Assembly (NCBI RefSeq): GCF_004114795.1
Contig: NZ_CP035311.1
Span: 3,906,001 to 3,970,000 of the forward strand
Direction of reading: 5' to 3'
From: Janthinobacterium sp. 17J80-10
GTDB taxonomy: Bacteria > Pseudomonadota > Gammaproteobacteria > Burkholderiales > Burkholderiaceae_D
Length of the DNA: 64,000 nt
Numbering within the stretch: the stretch's first letter is position 1; each line of letters begins with the position of its first letter. Below, one piece after another: positions 9,058 to 16,718 of the stretch. The position numbers and the translations under genes are program-made. Below the pieces are notes generated by a model. The model searched no databases. It saw only the letters and a list, made by a program, of their open reading frames with translations, and had not been told where the DNA came from.

Positions 9058-9170
9058 TTTGCCATCCCCGGTCTATTTTTCTTAAACGACGTTTACAGAG
9101 TCGGGAAACTGTATCACATTGAAATATATTGTGAAATTACTAATTATCTTGCGTTGTTTTTTATGGCCGA

Positions 9171-9202
9171 AAAAAAACCCAATCCGAAGATTGGGTTTTT
9201 TT
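9171..9202 (-). terminator. Rho-independent terminator after tRNA-Thr
   Basis: The arms AACCCAATC and GATTGGGTT form a perfect stem around a CGAA/TTCG loop, flanked by A-run and T-run on either side, so it can act on both strands. It lies four bases beyond the CCA end of the tRNA on the minus strand and upstream of the phospholipase D-like gene. Confidence 0.9.
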
Positions 9203-9205
9203 GTT

Positions 9206-9281
9206 TGGTGCCGACTGCAGGACTTGAACCCGCCACCCCCTGATTACAAGTCAGGTGCTCTACCAGATGAGCTAAGTCGGC
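9206..9281 (-). tRNA. tRNA-Thr (anticodon TGT)
   Basis: Reading the minus strand gives a 76-nt cloverleaf. The 7-bp acceptor pairs GCCGACT with AGTCGGC, followed by the discriminator A and an encoded CCA. The D arm is GCTC...GAGC, and the anticodon stem CTGAC/ATCAG has loop CTTGTAA, giving anticodon TGT for the ACA codon. The T arm contains GGTTCAAGTCC. All stems pair well. A terminator follows at once and a promoter-like pair of hexamers precedes it, so it looks like a single-gene unit. Confidence 0.96.
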
Positions 9282-9299
9282 GAAACTGAAAGAGCGCGT

Positions 9300-9328
9300 A
9301 TTGTACTGGATTATTTGATTCTGGTCAG
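9300..9328 (-). promoter_or_regulatory. Candidate promoter of tRNA-Thr
   Basis: On the minus strand CTGACC (9323-9328) and TACAAT (9300-9305) are separated by 17 bases. The predicted start would lie about 10 bases before the mature tRNA. The -35 element overlaps the end of sspB. Four and five bases respectively match the consensus hexamers. Confidence 0.5.
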
Positions 9329-9805
9329 CGTCGGACGCCCACCTTTTTTCGGCGGCTCGTCATTGCCGTCAGGCGTAGCGCTTTCGGGCTTGTCGGCAGC
9401 AGGGACAGGCACGGAAGTCAGACCCACCGGCTCGGTGCCACGCGCGGCACCATCGATTTCATTTTCCAGTGCCTTGATTTCGTCGGCAGGCGGCTTGGCG
9501 ACATCGAATGCCATGCCCTGGCCATTTTCCCGCGCATAAATAGCAATCACGTTATCGACAGGAACGACGATATCGCGCGACACGCCACCAAAGCGGGCGC
9601 TGAAATGGATGACATCGTTATCCATCTTCAGGCCGCTGGTGGCGTCGAAGCTGATATTGAGGACGATTTCGCCATTCTTGACGAATTGCATTGGCACGCG
9701 CGTACGGCCATCGACCATTACCGCCAGGTACGGGGTATAGCCATTGTCGGTGCACCATTCATAAATGGCGCGCAACAGGTAGGGTTTGGTCGATGTTTCA
9801 GACAT
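9311..9805 (-). CDS. sspB: ClpXP protease specificity-enhancing factor SspB
   Basis: SspB binds ssrA-tagged stalled peptides and delivers them to ClpXP for degradation in the cytoplasm. The product has 164 residues from the ATG at 9805. The N-terminal dimerisation and peptide-binding domain runs to about 110 (TKPYLLRAIYEWCTDNGYTPYL, VMVDGRTRVPMQFVKNGEIVLNIS, then ARFGGVSRDIVVPVDNVIAIYARENGQGM). A long low-complexity linker leads to a basic C-terminal tail, GGRPTLTRIK, which in the family docks on ClpX. A TTG three codons upstream is an alternative start. It follows sspA on the same strand by 34 bases, the conserved sspAB pair. Confidence 0.95.
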   Translation of the reverse strand: MSETSTKPYLLRAIYEWCTDNGYTPYLAVMVDGRTRVPMQFVKNGEIVLNISFDATSGLKMDNDVIHFSARFGGVSRDIVVPVDNVIAIYARENGQGMAFDVAKPPADEIKALENEIDGAARGTEPVGLTSVPVPAADKPESATPDGNDEPPKKGGRPTLTRIK

Positions 9806-9839
9806 GCTTTGCAATCAATCTCAAATGGAATCCACCGCT

Positions 9840-10451
9840 TTAGCGGCGCATCACTTTCTCGGACGGCGTCAGCGCCTCGATGTAGGCCGGACGCGAGAAA
9901 ATCCGCTCGGCATACTTCATCAGGGGCGCAGCCGTCTTCGACAGCTCGATGCCGTAATGGTCGAGACGCCACAGGAGCGGGGCAATCGCCACGTCAAGCA
10001 TCGAGAATTCATCGCCCAGCATGTACTTGTTCTTCAGGAACAATGGCGCCAGCTCGGTCAGGCGGTCACGAATTTCGGCGCGGGCCTTGTCGAGACTCTT
10101 GTCGCCAGCCTTGGCCTTGTCGTTTTCCAGCGTATGGACGTGGATAAACAATTCCTTTTCGAAATTGAACAGCATCAAGCGCGCGCGGGCGCGCATCAGC
10201 GGATCTGCCGGCATCAGTTGCGGATGCGGGAAGCGCTCATCAATGTATTCGTTGATGATGTTCGACTCGTACAGGATGAGGTCGCGTTCGACCAGGATCG
10301 GCACCTGGCCGTACGGGTTCATCACCGAAATATCTTCCGGCTTGTTGAACAGGTCGACATCGCGCACTTCGAAATCCATGCCCTTTTCGAACAGGACAAG
10401 GCGGCAGCGCTGGGAAAATGGGCACGTCGTGCCCGAATAGAGAACCATCAT
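9840..10451 (-). CDS. sspA: Stringent starvation protein A, glutathione-transferase fold
   Basis: SspA binds RNA polymerase and helps activate stationary-phase and stress genes. The 203-residue protein has the N-terminal thioredoxin-like domain (VLYSGTTCPFSQRCRLVLFEKGMDFE at about 3-28, with the NPYGQVPIL turn near 46-54) and a C-terminal helical domain, as in GSTs; a Cys-Pro-Phe-Ser segment stands where GSTs keep their active site. AAGGAA lies about 8 nt upstream of the tandem ATGATG start. It lies downstream of petABC, but a hairpin with a T-rich tail sits in the 77-base gap, so sspAB may be transcribed separately as well as by read-through. Confidence 0.94.
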   Translation of the reverse strand: MMVLYSGTTCPFSQRCRLVLFEKGMDFEVRDVDLFNKPEDISVMNPYGQVPILVERDLILYESNIINEYIDERFPHPQLMPADPLMRARARLMLFNFEKELFIHVHTLENDKAKAGDKSLDKARAEIRDRLTELAPLFLKNKYMLGDEFSMLDVAIAPLLWRLDHYGIELSKTAAPLMKYAERIFSRPAYIEALTPSEKVMRR

Positions 10452-10474
10452 TTTTGTAGTTCCTTAGAAACAAA

Positions 10475-10501
10475 GGGGTGAGACGTGTGCCGACTCACCC
10501 C
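10475..10501 (-). terminator. Candidate terminator after petC
   Basis: On the minus strand an 8-bp perfect stem, GGGGTGAG/CTCACCCC, with an 11-base loop is followed by TTTGTTT. It lies between the petC stop and sspA. The T-tract is interrupted, so it may only partly terminate. Confidence 0.6.
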
Positions 10502-10528
10502 GATTCAACTGCCCGGAAGGGGCGTAAG

Positions 10529-11293
10529 TTATTTGATGTCTTTCCAGTATGCGCGGTTCAGCAGCCAGGCCAAAGTCATCAGCACGCCGAGGAACAGCAA
10601 GACCCAGACGCCCAGGCGGCGGCGGGTATCCTGCACCGGCTCGCCCATCCAGGTCAGGAAACTGACCAGGTCGGCGACGTCGCGGTCGTATTCCAGGCTG
10701 GACAGCTTGCCCGGCTTGACTTGCTCAAAGCCAGCAAAATGGTGGATCTTCTTGGAGGCATCGTGCGGATCTGCAACTTCCTCGAACTTGGCGGTGCGCA
10801 CGCCCTGCAATTCCCACAAGGCATGCGGCATGCCGACGCTCGGGAACACCATGTTGTTCCAGCCCGTCGGACGGGTGTCATCCTGGTAGAAGGTGCGCAG
10901 GTAGGTGTACAGCCAGTCCGGGCCGCTGCCGTCGCCGGATGCTTTGGCACGGGCGATCACCGACAGGTCCGGCGGCACGGCGCCGAACCATTCCTTGGCA
11001 TCCTTGGCTGCCATGGTGACGGTCATCAGGCTACCGACCTTATCGGAGGCAAACAGCAAGTTTTCCTTGATCTGTTCTTCCGACAAGCCGATATCGCGCA
11101 TGCGGTTGTAACGCATGTTGGCGGCGGCGTGGCAGTTCAGGCAGTAATTGACGAACAGCTTGGCGCCATTCTGCAACGACGCCAGGTCGCGGGAGTGGTC
11201 CGGCGCGGCTTCGAGCGGAAAGCCGCCACCGGCCGCCAGGGCCATTGCTGGTACAAAGGCCAGCGCTGCGAATACTTTTTTCAGCAATTTCAT
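10529..11293 (-). CDS. petC: Cytochrome c1, bc1 complex
   Basis: Cytochrome c1 passes electrons from the Rieske protein to soluble cytochrome c on the periplasmic side of the inner membrane. The 254-residue precursor has a signal peptide (1-20), the haem-binding CxxCH at 51-55 (CLNCHAAANMRYNRM), a later Met-containing region (NNMVFPSVGMPHALWELQ) likely to give the axial ligand, and a C-terminal membrane anchor (about 228-246, VWVLLFLGVLMTLAWLL) with a basic tail. It is the last gene of petABC, 20 bases after petB. Length and layout match proteobacterial cytochrome c1. Confidence 0.96.
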   Translation of the reverse strand: MKLLKKVFAALAFVPAMALAAGGGFPLEAAPDHSRDLASLQNGAKLFVNYCLNCHAAANMRYNRMRDIGLSEEQIKENLLFASDKVGSLMTVTMAAKDAKEWFGAVPPDLSVIARAKASGDGSGPDWLYTYLRTFYQDDTRPTGWNNMVFPSVGMPHALWELQGVRTAKFEEVADPHDASKKIHHFAGFEQVKPGKLSSLEYDRDVADLVSFLTWMGEPVQDTRRRLGVWVLLFLGVLMTLAWLLNRAYWKDIK

Positions 11294-11313
11294 GTTGTTA
11301 TATCCTTAGCGGC

Positions 11314-12717
11314 TTAGTGCGGGTGGAAAGTCACGCGCTTGGGCACCGGCTTGAATTCGCCCATCGTGCTCCACCACGGCATCAGCAGGAAGAAGCCGAA
11401 ATAGATGAAGGTGCAGATCTGCGCAACCAAAGTACGGCCAGCGGTCGGCGGCAGCACGCCCAGATAGCCCAGGATCAGGAAGGCGATACCGAACACGGCG
11501 TACACATACTTGTGCGAGGCCGGACGATAGCGGATCGATTTCACCGGCGAATGGTCCAGCCAAGGCAAGGGTGCCAGGATCATGACCGACACGCCCATCA
11601 GCACCACGCCCCAGAACTTCGCATCGAAGATGAACATGCCGCCGAGTGCCACCAGGGCAACTGCAGCGATGGCACCCTTGATGGTGGGCGACAGCTTGGT
11701 GCGCAGCATGATCAGCACGACATAGGCAACCACGCCAATTTCCAGCGCATACATGAATTGCGTCGTGGTCGCACGCAGGATCGAGTAGAACGGCGTGAAA
11801 TACCAGACCGGCGCAATATGCGGCGGCGTCTTCAGCGGGTCAGCCGGGACGAAGTTGTTAAATTCCAGGAAGTAGCCCCCCATTTCCGGCGCGAAGAACA
11901 CGACCGCGCTGAAAATCAGCAGGAACACCGTCACGCCAAACACGTCATGTACCGAATAGTAAGGATGCGACGGAATCGAATCGACCGGATGGCCGTCAGG
12001 ACCGAGGTTTTCCTTGACTTCAATGCCGTCAGGATTGTTCGAACCCACTTCGTGCAGAGCGATCAGGTGGGCAACGACCAGGCCCAGCAGCACCAGCGGC
12101 ACGGCGATCACGTGGAACGAGAAGAAGCGGTTCAGGGTCGCATCCGACACGACGTAGTCACCACGAATCCACAGCGACAGGTCCGGGCCGATGAAGGGGA
12201 TCGCACCGAACAGGTTGACGATCACCTGGGCGCCCCAGTACGACATCTGGCCCCATGGCAGCAGGTAGCCCATGAAGGCTTCCGCCATCAGGACCAGGAA
12301 AATGCCGACGCCGAACAACCAGATCAGTTCGCGCGGCTTGCGGTACGAACCGTACAGCAGGCCACGGGTCATGTGCAGATAGACCACGATGAAGAAGGCC
12401 GAAGCACCGGTCGAGTGCATGTAGCGCACCAGCCAGCCCCACGGCACATCGCGCATGATGTATTCGACCGAAGCGAATGCCAGGTTGGCATCCGGCTTGT
12501 AGTGCATCACCAGGAAAATACCGGTGACGATCTGGATCACCAGCACCAGCATGGCCAGCGAGCCGAAGATGTACCAGAAGTTGAAGTTCTTGGGTGCGTA
12601 GTACTTGCCCCATTGGTCATTCCACAGCTTGGTCAGCGGGAAGCGGGAATCAACCCAGTTCAATGCCTTGGCCGCGGCAGGTGCGTCGGCGGGCAGTTTT
12701 TTTTCTACGAAAGCCAT
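11314..12717 (-). CDS. petB: Cytochrome b, bc1 complex
   Basis: Cytochrome b is the membrane core of the bc1 complex. It holds two b haems and the quinol oxidation and quinone reduction sites. The 467-residue product has the expected hydrophobic helices; the haem region includes VMHYKPDANLAFAS, then YLHMTRGLLYGSYRKPREL and the Qo-site PEW-type loop (FVPADPLKTPPHIAPVWYF). It is longer than eight-helix mitochondrial forms, with the extra C-terminal helices common in proteobacteria. It begins two bases after the petA stop, so the pair is translationally coupled. Confidence 0.96.
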   Translation of the reverse strand: MAFVEKKLPADAPAAAKALNWVDSRFPLTKLWNDQWGKYYAPKNFNFWYIFGSLAMLVLVIQIVTGIFLVMHYKPDANLAFASVEYIMRDVPWGWLVRYMHSTGASAFFIVVYLHMTRGLLYGSYRKPRELIWLFGVGIFLVLMAEAFMGYLLPWGQMSYWGAQVIVNLFGAIPFIGPDLSLWIRGDYVVSDATLNRFFSFHVIAVPLVLLGLVVAHLIALHEVGSNNPDGIEVKENLGPDGHPVDSIPSHPYYSVHDVFGVTVFLLIFSAVVFFAPEMGGYFLEFNNFVPADPLKTPPHIAPVWYFTPFYSILRATTTQFMYALEIGVVAYVVLIMLRTKLSPTIKGAIAAVALVALGGMFIFDAKFWGVVLMGVSVMILAPLPWLDHSPVKSIRYRPASHKYVYAVFGIAFLILGYLGVLPPTAGRTLVAQICTFIYFGFFLLMPWWSTMGEFKPVPKRVTFHPH

Positions 12718-12719
12718 GG

Positions 12720-13328
12720 TTATGCTTCCCCTTTCTCGTCCTTGCCGATCACCAGCTTGGTGTCGGAGACATACATGTGGCGCGGCACTTGCAGGTTGTC
12801 AGGCGCCGGTACGTTTTTGTAGACGCGGCCGGCGGCATCGAACAGCGAGCCGTGGCAAGGGCACAGGAAGCCGCCTTGCCAGTCGTCCGGCAGCGACGGC
12901 TGCGGGCCTGCCTGCAGCTTGGTGGTCGGCGAGCAACCCAGGTGCGAGCAAATGCCGACGGCCACGAGGATTTCCGGCTTGATCGAGCGATTGGTATTGC
13001 GGGCGTATTCCGGCGTCAAGTCATCCGGAGTCCGCTCCGAGTTGGGATCGGCCAGTTTGTCGTCCAGCTTGGGCAGCGCGCCGACCATTTCCGGCGAACG
13101 CTTCAGAATCCAGACCGGCTTGCCGCGCCATTCCACGGTTTTTAATTGGCCTGGCGCCAGGTCCGAAATATCCACTTCCACCGGCGCACCGGCGGCCTTG
13201 GCGCGCTCGGACGGCTGAAAGGTGGACACAAAGGCTCCCGCAGTGGCAAGACCTGCCACGCCGCCCGCCGCACATGTGGCGACGAGCAAGCCACGCCGAC
13301 CTGAATCGACCTGCTTTTCGTTACTCAT
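12720..13328 (-). CDS. petA: Rieske iron-sulphur protein, bc1 complex
   Basis: The Rieske subunit takes electrons from quinol on its [2Fe-2S] cluster and swings to cytochrome c1. The 202-residue protein has a twin-arginine signal (SGRRGLLVATCAAGG at about 9-23) that stays as the membrane anchor, so export depends on the Tat system encoded 4-5 kb away in this window. The cluster ligands are in CSHLGC (about 130-135) and CPCHGS (about 155-160). It is the first gene of petABC. A good sigma-70 promoter candidate lies 57-84 bases upstream. Cluster ligands and arrangement are intact. Confidence 0.97.
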   Translation of the reverse strand: MSNEKQVDSGRRGLLVATCAAGGVAGLATAGAFVSTFQPSERAKAAGAPVEVDISDLAPGQLKTVEWRGKPVWILKRSPEMVGALPKLDDKLADPNSERTPDDLTPEYARNTNRSIKPEILVAVGICSHLGCSPTTKLQAGPQPSLPDDWQGGFLCPCHGSLFDAAGRVYKNVPAPDNLQVPRHMYVSDTKLVIGKDEKGEA

Positions 13329-13384
13329 ACCTACCCCGATTTAGTCAAATTGCGAAACTTGCACGAAACTTCTAGCAACATTAA

Positions 13385-13412
13385 ATTATAACGGAGTCAC
13401 CAAGCCTTTCAA
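13385..13412 (-). promoter_or_regulatory. Candidate promoter of petABC
   Basis: On the minus strand TTGAAA (13407-13412) and a perfect TATAAT (13385-13390) are separated by 16 bases. The predicted start would give a leader of about 50 bases before petA. This is one of the best sigma-70-like matches in the window. Confidence 0.65.
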
Positions 13413-13528
13413 AGTGAATCCATGCGGACAAGCCATTTTTCAGGAACTTTTCAAGGACAGGCGAGCACGCGCGCGCCCCATCCAGGCTTTGAGGCCTTCT
13501 TGTTTTCGCACCAATCAAACTTTGCGGA

Positions 13529-13548
13529 ATTGTCATTTTGCTGACAAT
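13529..13548. promoter_or_regulatory. Operator-like dyad upstream of mscL
   Basis: A perfect 7-bp inverted repeat, ATTGTCA and TGACAAT, has a 6-base spacer. It lies 50-69 bases before mscL. A TAGAAT hexamer that could be the mscL -10 follows 7 bases later (13555-13560). The size fits a binding site for a dimeric regulator; no regulator can be named. Confidence 0.35.
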
Positions 13549-13597
13549 CGCAGGTAGAATTGGCTGCATGTTTGCAATTTATTAAAAGGGGACGGTC

Positions 13598-14008
13598 ATG
13601 GGAATGATGAAGGAATTCAAGGAATTTGCAGTCAAAGGCAATGTCGTGGACCTCGCGGTTGCCGTGATTATCGGCACTGCGTTCGGCAAGATCGTCGATT
13701 CGGTGGTGCAGGATCTGATCATGCCAATCATTGGCAAGATCCTGGGTGGCCTGGACTTTTCCAACTATTACCTGCCACTGAACGACCAGGGCACGACGCT
13801 GACCTTGATTGAAGCGAAAAAAGCCGGGGCAGTCCTTGCTTACGGTAACTTTTTCACAATTTTGCTCAACTTCATTATTCTGGCTTTTATTATTTTCCAG
13901 ATGGTACGAATCTTGAACAAGCTCAAGAAGGATGAGCCGGCGGCACCCGTGGCAACGCCCGAAGAAATCGAATTACTGCGCGAAATCCGCGATTCGTTGA
14001 AGAAATAA
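13598..14008 (+). CDS. mscL: Large-conductance mechanosensitive channel
   Basis: MscL is a pentameric inner-membrane channel that opens under membrane tension and protects against osmotic downshock. The 136-residue protein has the amphipathic N-terminal helix ([13 protein letters not shown]), the first membrane helix with the pore sequence [18 protein letters not shown], a periplasmic loop (about 45-75), the second membrane helix ([19 protein letters not shown]) and a charged C-terminal helix ending [15 protein letters not shown]. Length is typical. AAAAGGGG lies about 6 nt upstream of the ATG. It is divergent from petABC, with 269 bases between. Confidence 0.97.
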   Translation: MGMMKEFKEFAVKGNVVDLAVAVIIGTAFGKIVDSVVQDLIMPIIGKILGGLDFSNYYLPLNDQGTTLTLIEAKKAGAVLAYGNFFTILLNFIILAFIIFQMVRILNKLKKDEPAAPVATPEEIELLREIRDSLKK

Positions 14009-14018
14009 ATAGGGACGT

Positions 14019-14055
14019 TGCCGCCCGGTTGCGTCTGACACCGGGTGGCACCCGG
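14019..14055. terminator. Alternative hairpins between convergent mscL and Nif3-like genes
   Basis: TGCCGCCCGGT (14019-14029) can pair with ACCGGGTGGCA (14040-14050) with one mismatch and a 10-base loop. The second arm overlaps another hairpin, CCGGGT-GGC-ACCCGG (14041-14055). The two are mutually exclusive. Neither has a T-tract. The position between two converging genes suggests a transcript end or REP-like unit. Confidence 0.4.
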
Positions 14056-14056
14056 C

Positions 14057-14821
14057 CTACACCGGATTCGGAATGTCGATGAACTGGTGGGTTATGCCGA
14101 AACGCTGCGCCAGGTGCTCGCCCAGCGCCTGCACGCCATAGCGCTCGGTGGCATGGTGGCCGCATGCCAGGTATGCCACCCCGGCTTCGCGCGCCAGATG
14201 CACGGTTGGCTCGGAAATTTCCCCGCTCAGGTAAGCGCCGGCGCCAGCGGCGATCGCATCGCTTAGATAGTTTTGCGCTGCGCCGGTACACCATCCAATA
14301 CGCCCCAATGGCTGCAGCGGATCGCCAATGACCTGGGGGGCACGTCCAAGGGCCGCTTCGACCAGGCGCGCGAGATCGCCGACGGTATTGATTCCTGCAC
14401 CCGCCCTGCCCAGCCAGCCGATATCATCTTCACCAAAGCGCGCCTCGGCCTGCAAGCCGAGTCTTGCCGCCAGTTGCGCGTTATTGCCGAGTTCGGGGTG
14501 CATGTCGAGCGGCAGGTGGTAGGCAAACAGGTTCAGCTCATGCTGCAGCAGCTTGCTGATGCGGCGATGCTTGACGCCGACGATCCTCGCATCCTCGCCG
14601 CGCCAGAAATAACCATGATGCACGAGCAGGGCATCGGCGCCTGCCGCAACTGCTGCCTCGACCAGGGCCAGGCTGGCCGTGACCCCGGTAACAATGCTCG
14701 CAATCCTGGCGCAGCCTTCCACCTGCAAGCCATTTGGGCAATAATCGCGGAAACGTGCGATATTTAGCGCCTGTGCCAAATAGGCATCAAGTTCATTCCG
14801 ATCCACTGTCTGCTGTTCCAT
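14057..14821 (-). CDS. Nif3-like dinuclear metal centre protein (YbgI family)
   Basis: The 254-residue product belongs to the Nif3/YbgI family, toroidal hexamers with a two-metal site in each subunit; a role as GTP cyclohydrolase type 2 has been suggested but the physiological substrate is uncertain. Metal-ligand segments are visible: LLVHHGYFW (about 66-74), [13 protein letters not shown] (about 101-113) and, near the C-terminus, [12 protein letters not shown] (about 218-229). It starts only 14 bases from the DegS-like gene, which is transcribed the other way. AGGAAG stands very close to the ATG. In betaproteobacteria it commonly neighbours the degS-like and pet genes. Confidence 0.92.
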   Translation of the reverse strand: MEQQTVDRNELDAYLAQALNIARFRDYCPNGLQVEGCARIASIVTGVTASLALVEAAVAAGADALLVHHGYFWRGEDARIVGVKHRRISKLLQHELNLFAYHLPLDMHPELGNNAQLAARLGLQAEARFGEDDIGWLGRAGAGINTVGDLARLVEAALGRAPQVIGDPLQPLGRIGWCTGAAQNYLSDAIAAGAGAYLSGEISEPTVHLAREAGVAYLACGHHATERYGVQALGEHLAQRFGITHQFIDIPNPV

Positions 14822-14835
14822 ACTTCCTGCTTTCT

Positions 14836-16008
14836 ATGCGACGTTATTGGTTATTGTTTGCGCAAACCGTCACCATCGGCTTGGCGATCTGGTTCATTGT
14901 AGCGAGCCTCAAGCCCGAGTGGGCAGGCCGCATGCTCGGCGGCGCCTCGAACGTCCGCCTGAACTGGTCGACCGTACCGGTACAGGAAGCCGCGCCCGGC
15001 CTTGCAGCGGTACAGGGCTCCTACCGCGATGCCGCCAAACGCGCCATGCCCTCGGTCGTCAACATTTACACCTCCAAGGCATCTCGCCAGCGTAATCCGA
15101 TGCTGGACGACCCGGTGTTTCGCCGCTTCTTCGGCGACCGGCTCGACGAGCAGGAAGAAAAACAGTTCAGCCTGGGTTCGGGCGTCATCGTCAGCACGCA
15201 GGGCTACATCCTCACCAACAACCACGTCATCGAAGCCGCCGATGAAATCGAGGTCGCTCTGGCCGATGGCCGCAAGGCCGCAGCCAAGGTAGTGGGCACC
15301 GATGCCGAGACCGACCTTGCCGTGATCAAGATCACCGTGGAAAATCTTCCCGCCATTACGCTGGGCCGCGTCGAGCAATCCAAGGTGGGCGATGTGGTGC
15401 TAGCGATCGGCAATCCTTTCGGCGTGGGCCAGACCGTCACCATGGGCATCGTCTCGGCGCTGGGACGCAGCCACCTCGGCATCAATACCTTTGAAAACTT
15501 CATCCAGACCGATGCCGCCATCAATCCGGGCAACTCCGGCGGCGCCCTGATCGATGCCAATGGCCACCTGCTCGGCATTAATACCGCAATCTATTCGCGC
15601 TCGGGCGGCTCGCTGGGCATCGGTTTTGCCATTCCCGTCAGCACTGTCAAGACCGTGATGGACTCGATCATCAGCACCGGCCAGGTCGTGCGCGGCTGGA
15701 TCGGCGTCGAACCGCAGGACATCACGCCGGAACTGGCAGAAAGTTTTGGCCTGGCACAAAAGACTGGCGCCATCATTGCCGGCGTTTTGCGCGACGGTCC
15801 GGCAGACCGCGCCGGCATGCGCCCGGGCGACATTCTGGTTGCAGTCGAGGGAAATATCATCAAGGATACGACGGAAATGCTCAACCTGATTGCCCAGCTA
15901 CAGCCGGGCAAGACAGCGAAGATGACGGTGCTGCGCAAGAACCAGCAAGCCATCCTGGACGTGGTCGTCGGCAAGCGCCCGGCCATCCGGCGCCAGGAAC
16001 GTGAATAA
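14836..16008 (+). CDS. DegS/AlgW-like membrane-anchored serine protease
   Basis: The 390-residue protein is a trypsin-like HtrA-family protease. It has an N-terminal membrane anchor (about 4-25, WLLFAQTVTIGLAIWFIVASL), a catalytic domain with His130 (LTNNHVIEA), Asp160 (DAETDLAVI) and Ser234 (GNSGGALID), and a single PDZ domain (about 285-380). One PDZ and an uncleaved-looking anchor fit DegS, the periplasmic sensor that starts anti-sigma factor cleavage in envelope stress; a role in general quality control is also possible. The start at 14836 begins MRRYWLLF. An upstream in-frame start at 14734 would lie inside the divergent Nif3-like gene. No clear ribosome-binding site is visible. Confidence 0.9.
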   Translation: MRRYWLLFAQTVTIGLAIWFIVASLKPEWAGRMLGGASNVRLNWSTVPVQEAAPGLAAVQGSYRDAAKRAMPSVVNIYTSKASRQRNPMLDDPVFRRFFGDRLDEQEEKQFSLGSGVIVSTQGYILTNNHVIEAADEIEVALADGRKAAAKVVGTDAETDLAVIKITVENLPAITLGRVEQSKVGDVVLAIGNPFGVGQTVTMGIVSALGRSHLGINTFENFIQTDAAINPGNSGGALIDANGHLLGINTAIYSRSGGSLGIGFAIPVSTVKTVMDSIISTGQVVRGWIGVEPQDITPELAESFGLAQKTGAIIAGVLRDGPADRAGMRPGDILVAVEGNIIKDTTEMLNLIAQLQPGKTAKMTVLRKNQQAILDVVVGKRPAIRRQERE

Positions 16009-16034
16009 TCGCGGTACCCAGATCCAGGACAGCC

Positions 16035-16709
16035 ATGCATGTACGTGACCTGACCCGCTTTCTGGCCGAGCTGGCGGAAAACAATAACCGCGCCTGGTTC
16101 GTCATGAACAAGCCGCGCTACGATATCCTGCGCGCGGAATTCCTGGAACTGGTCACACAACTGATCGCCGAGATTGCCCGCTTCGACCCGGCCGTGGCGG
16201 CGTGCAATCCGAAAAAGGCCTTGTTCCGGATTAATCACGACCTGCGCTTTGCACGCGACAAGGCCCCCTACAAGACCCATTTTGCCGCCGCGATTACTGC
16301 CACCGGGCTGAAAAGGCCCAGCCAGGGCGGCGGTCCGGCCTATTATTTTCATATCGATGCCGACGGCATGCTGCTGGTATCCGGCGGCGAATACCTGCCG
16401 CCGCCGCACCGCCTGCGCGCCATTCGCCAGCATGTCATCGAGGATGCGGTGGGTTTTGGCAAGCAGCTAAAGAATAAAAAGCTCGCGCAAACTTTTGGCG
16501 GCTTGCAGGAAGAAGGCAAGCTGTCGCGACCACCCAAGGGATTTGCCCCCGACAGCCCGCATATCGAAGCCATCAAGCTGAAGAGCTTTATTGTCTGGAA
16601 AGAAACCAGCCTGCGCAAAAGCATCCCGGCAGACCTGGACAAAGAGTTGCTGGCAGGCTTCCGCGCTGCCTACCCGCTGGTGGCATGGCTGCGGCAAGTA
16701 CCGGCCTGA
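16035..16709 (+). CDS. DUF2461 domain protein, unknown function
   Basis: The 224-residue protein belongs to the DUF2461 family (TIGR02453). Conserved stretches are the N-terminal FLAELAENNNRAWFVMNKPRY (about 9-29), FRINHDLRFARDKAPYKTHF (about 72-91) and the central YYFHIDADGMLLVSGGEYLP (about 111-130), followed by a helical C-terminal part. The biochemical function of the family is unknown. No signal or membrane segment is present, so it is cytoplasmic. AGGA lies about 10 nt before the ATG. It follows the DegS-like gene by 26 bases and could be co-transcribed with it. It converges with tatC, with only 9 bases between. Confidence 0.85.
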   Translation: MHVRDLTRFLAELAENNNRAWFVMNKPRYDILRAEFLELVTQLIAEIARFDPAVAACNPKKALFRINHDLRFARDKAPYKTHFAAAITATGLKRPSQGGGPAYYFHIDADGMLLVSGGEYLPPPHRLRAIRQHVIEDAVGFGKQLKNKKLAQTFGGLQEEGKLSRPPKGFAPDSPHIEAIKLKSFIVWKETSLRKSIPADLDKELLAGFRAAYPLVAWLRQVPA

Positions 16710-16718
16710 ACGCAATTT

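Noticed and set aside
9058-9170. A small gene in the AT-rich stretch upstream of the phospholipase D-like gene
   Set aside because: No frame of useful length with a ribosome-binding site is present; it is more likely promoter sequence for the minus-strand gene.
11245-12822. A 525-residue plus-strand frame opposite petB
   Set aside because: It is rich in His, Gln, Asp and Arg and is the antisense of cytochrome b, not a real gene.
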